15,072 nucleotides of DNA from Rickettsiales bacterium. Lineage in GTDB: Bacteria; Pseudomonadota; Alphaproteobacteria; Rs-D84. Position 1 is the stretch's first letter. Every line of letters begins with the position of its first letter. Shown in pieces: positions 14,620-15,072 of the stretch. The notes beneath the pieces were generated by a model, which worked only from the letters and a program-made list of their open reading frames with translations, did not search any database and had not been told where the DNA came from. The stretch lies in NCBI GenBank assembly GCA_031273075.1, contig JAISSM010000060.1:1-15072 (forward strand), given 5' to 3'. The translations under genes and the position numbers were made by a program.

Positions 14620-15072
14620 TTATGGAACTCCTTGGAGCAGCACGGAACGGCGACAATTGATGTACGTGCCATCCAGAGCGCAGTAGGCGCAGTTGAGCGC
14701 GCAGTCCGATTGACAGTAGGACGCCGAGACGTTGTAGTAGTTGCCGACGGACGCCCAAGGCGCGCCAGCGCCCCCGTAACAAGCATTGGTTGCACTGGTC
14801 ATACCTGTCAACTTACACCAGCAGTACTGCCCGCCGTTCGATGGGGCGCCCGACGTGGCGTCGGTGTACGCTTGCCCGGCAGTTCCGCTTGTACCGGTAC
14901 ATTTTGCTATACCGCTCATAGTCCCGGATGGAGAGCTGGTGATTGATATTGTCCACGGGACATTCTCGTATCCGGCGCCATAACCGTAACCGTCAGGGTA
15001 AGCTGCCGTTAACTGGGTAGTATCATTGTTCCATGCGGTTTTAAGATCGGCGCAGGTGACGGTTTTGCGGCA
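14620..15072 (-). CDS. Cysteine-rich CWC-family protein (paralogue 3), N-terminus outside window
   Basis: The minus frame is open from the window edge to the TAA at 14622-14620, giving 150 visible residues; the start and any signal peptide lie beyond 15072. The visible part reads CRKTVTCADL at the edge, then ENVPWTISITSSPSGTMSG, AKCTGTSG, GGQYCWCKLTG (visible residues 84-86 are CWC), GAPWASVGNYY and CQSDCALNCAYCALDG, ending CRRSVLLQGVP. It lacks the C-terminal module (GYV...KGT...CT) of the other two paralogues. It lies 17 bp before paralogue 2 on the same strand and is probably in the same operon. Function unknown. Confidence 0.75.
   Translation of the reverse strand, partial: CRKTVTCADLKTAWNNDTTQLTAAYPDGYGYGAGYENVPWTISITSSPSGTMSGIAKCTGTSGTAGQAYTDATSGAPSNGGQYCWCKLTGMTSATNACYGGAGAPWASVGNYYNVSASYCQSDCALNCAYCALDGTYINCRRSVLLQGVP

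Noticed and set aside
14603..14782. N-terminal extension of paralogue 2 to ATG 14782
   Set aside because: It overlaps the coding sequence of paralogue 3 and would bury a clear signal peptide starting at 14602 with its own ribosome binding site.

Overview
The window looks like chromosome of an uncultured alphaproteobacterium, probably a host-associated (gut-type) lineage. The core genes (priA, miaA, yifB, gapA, an rluD-type pseudouridine synthase) are moderately GC-rich. The N-terminal layout of PriA is the short form I associate with Alphaproteobacteria such as Rickettsia. The cysteine-rich exported proteins resemble those of gut alphaproteobacterial metagenome assemblies. The taxonomy is inference; no rRNA gene is present.

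Layout. (1) 2-3008, + strand: three translationally coupled genes for PilV-like minor pilins or pseudopilins, the first cut by the window edge. The second and third carry clear prepilin peptidase motifs. (2) 3043-4893, +: a zinc-ribbon membrane protein, a small exported protein and an RluC/RluD-family pseudouridine synthase with an abbreviated S4 domain. (3) 4890-5819, -: an outer-membrane beta-barrel protein with an apparently leaderless promoter. (4) 5870-6135, +: a strong promoter followed by a gene-free, highly structured stretch with two terminator-like hairpins, which is a candidate ncRNA or attenuated leader. (5) 6156-6854, +: a cysteine-rich exported protein with a CWC motif. (6) 6855-9472: an AT-rich island carrying one large TPR protein with a HEPN-like C-terminus and a possible 37-residue ORF, bracketed by a 97-bp direct repeat (96/97 identical) of the 3' end of the cysteine-rich gene. 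(7) 9483-12829, -: miaA, priA (truncated) and yifB/comM in one tight operon. (8) 12892-13908, +: gapA, divergent from miaA with overlapping promoters. (9) 13910-15072, -: two more cysteine-rich CWC paralogues, one with a 7-bp tandem repeat inside its signal-peptide codons, the other running off the window.

The most unusual features are the repeat-flanked TPR-HEPN island, the CWC protein family, the structured RNA candidate, the priA gene that stops after its first helicase domain, and several promoters whose -10 box lies only about 7-10 nt before a start codon, implying leaderless translation. No tRNA, rRNA, CRISPR array, IS element or integrase gene was seen.
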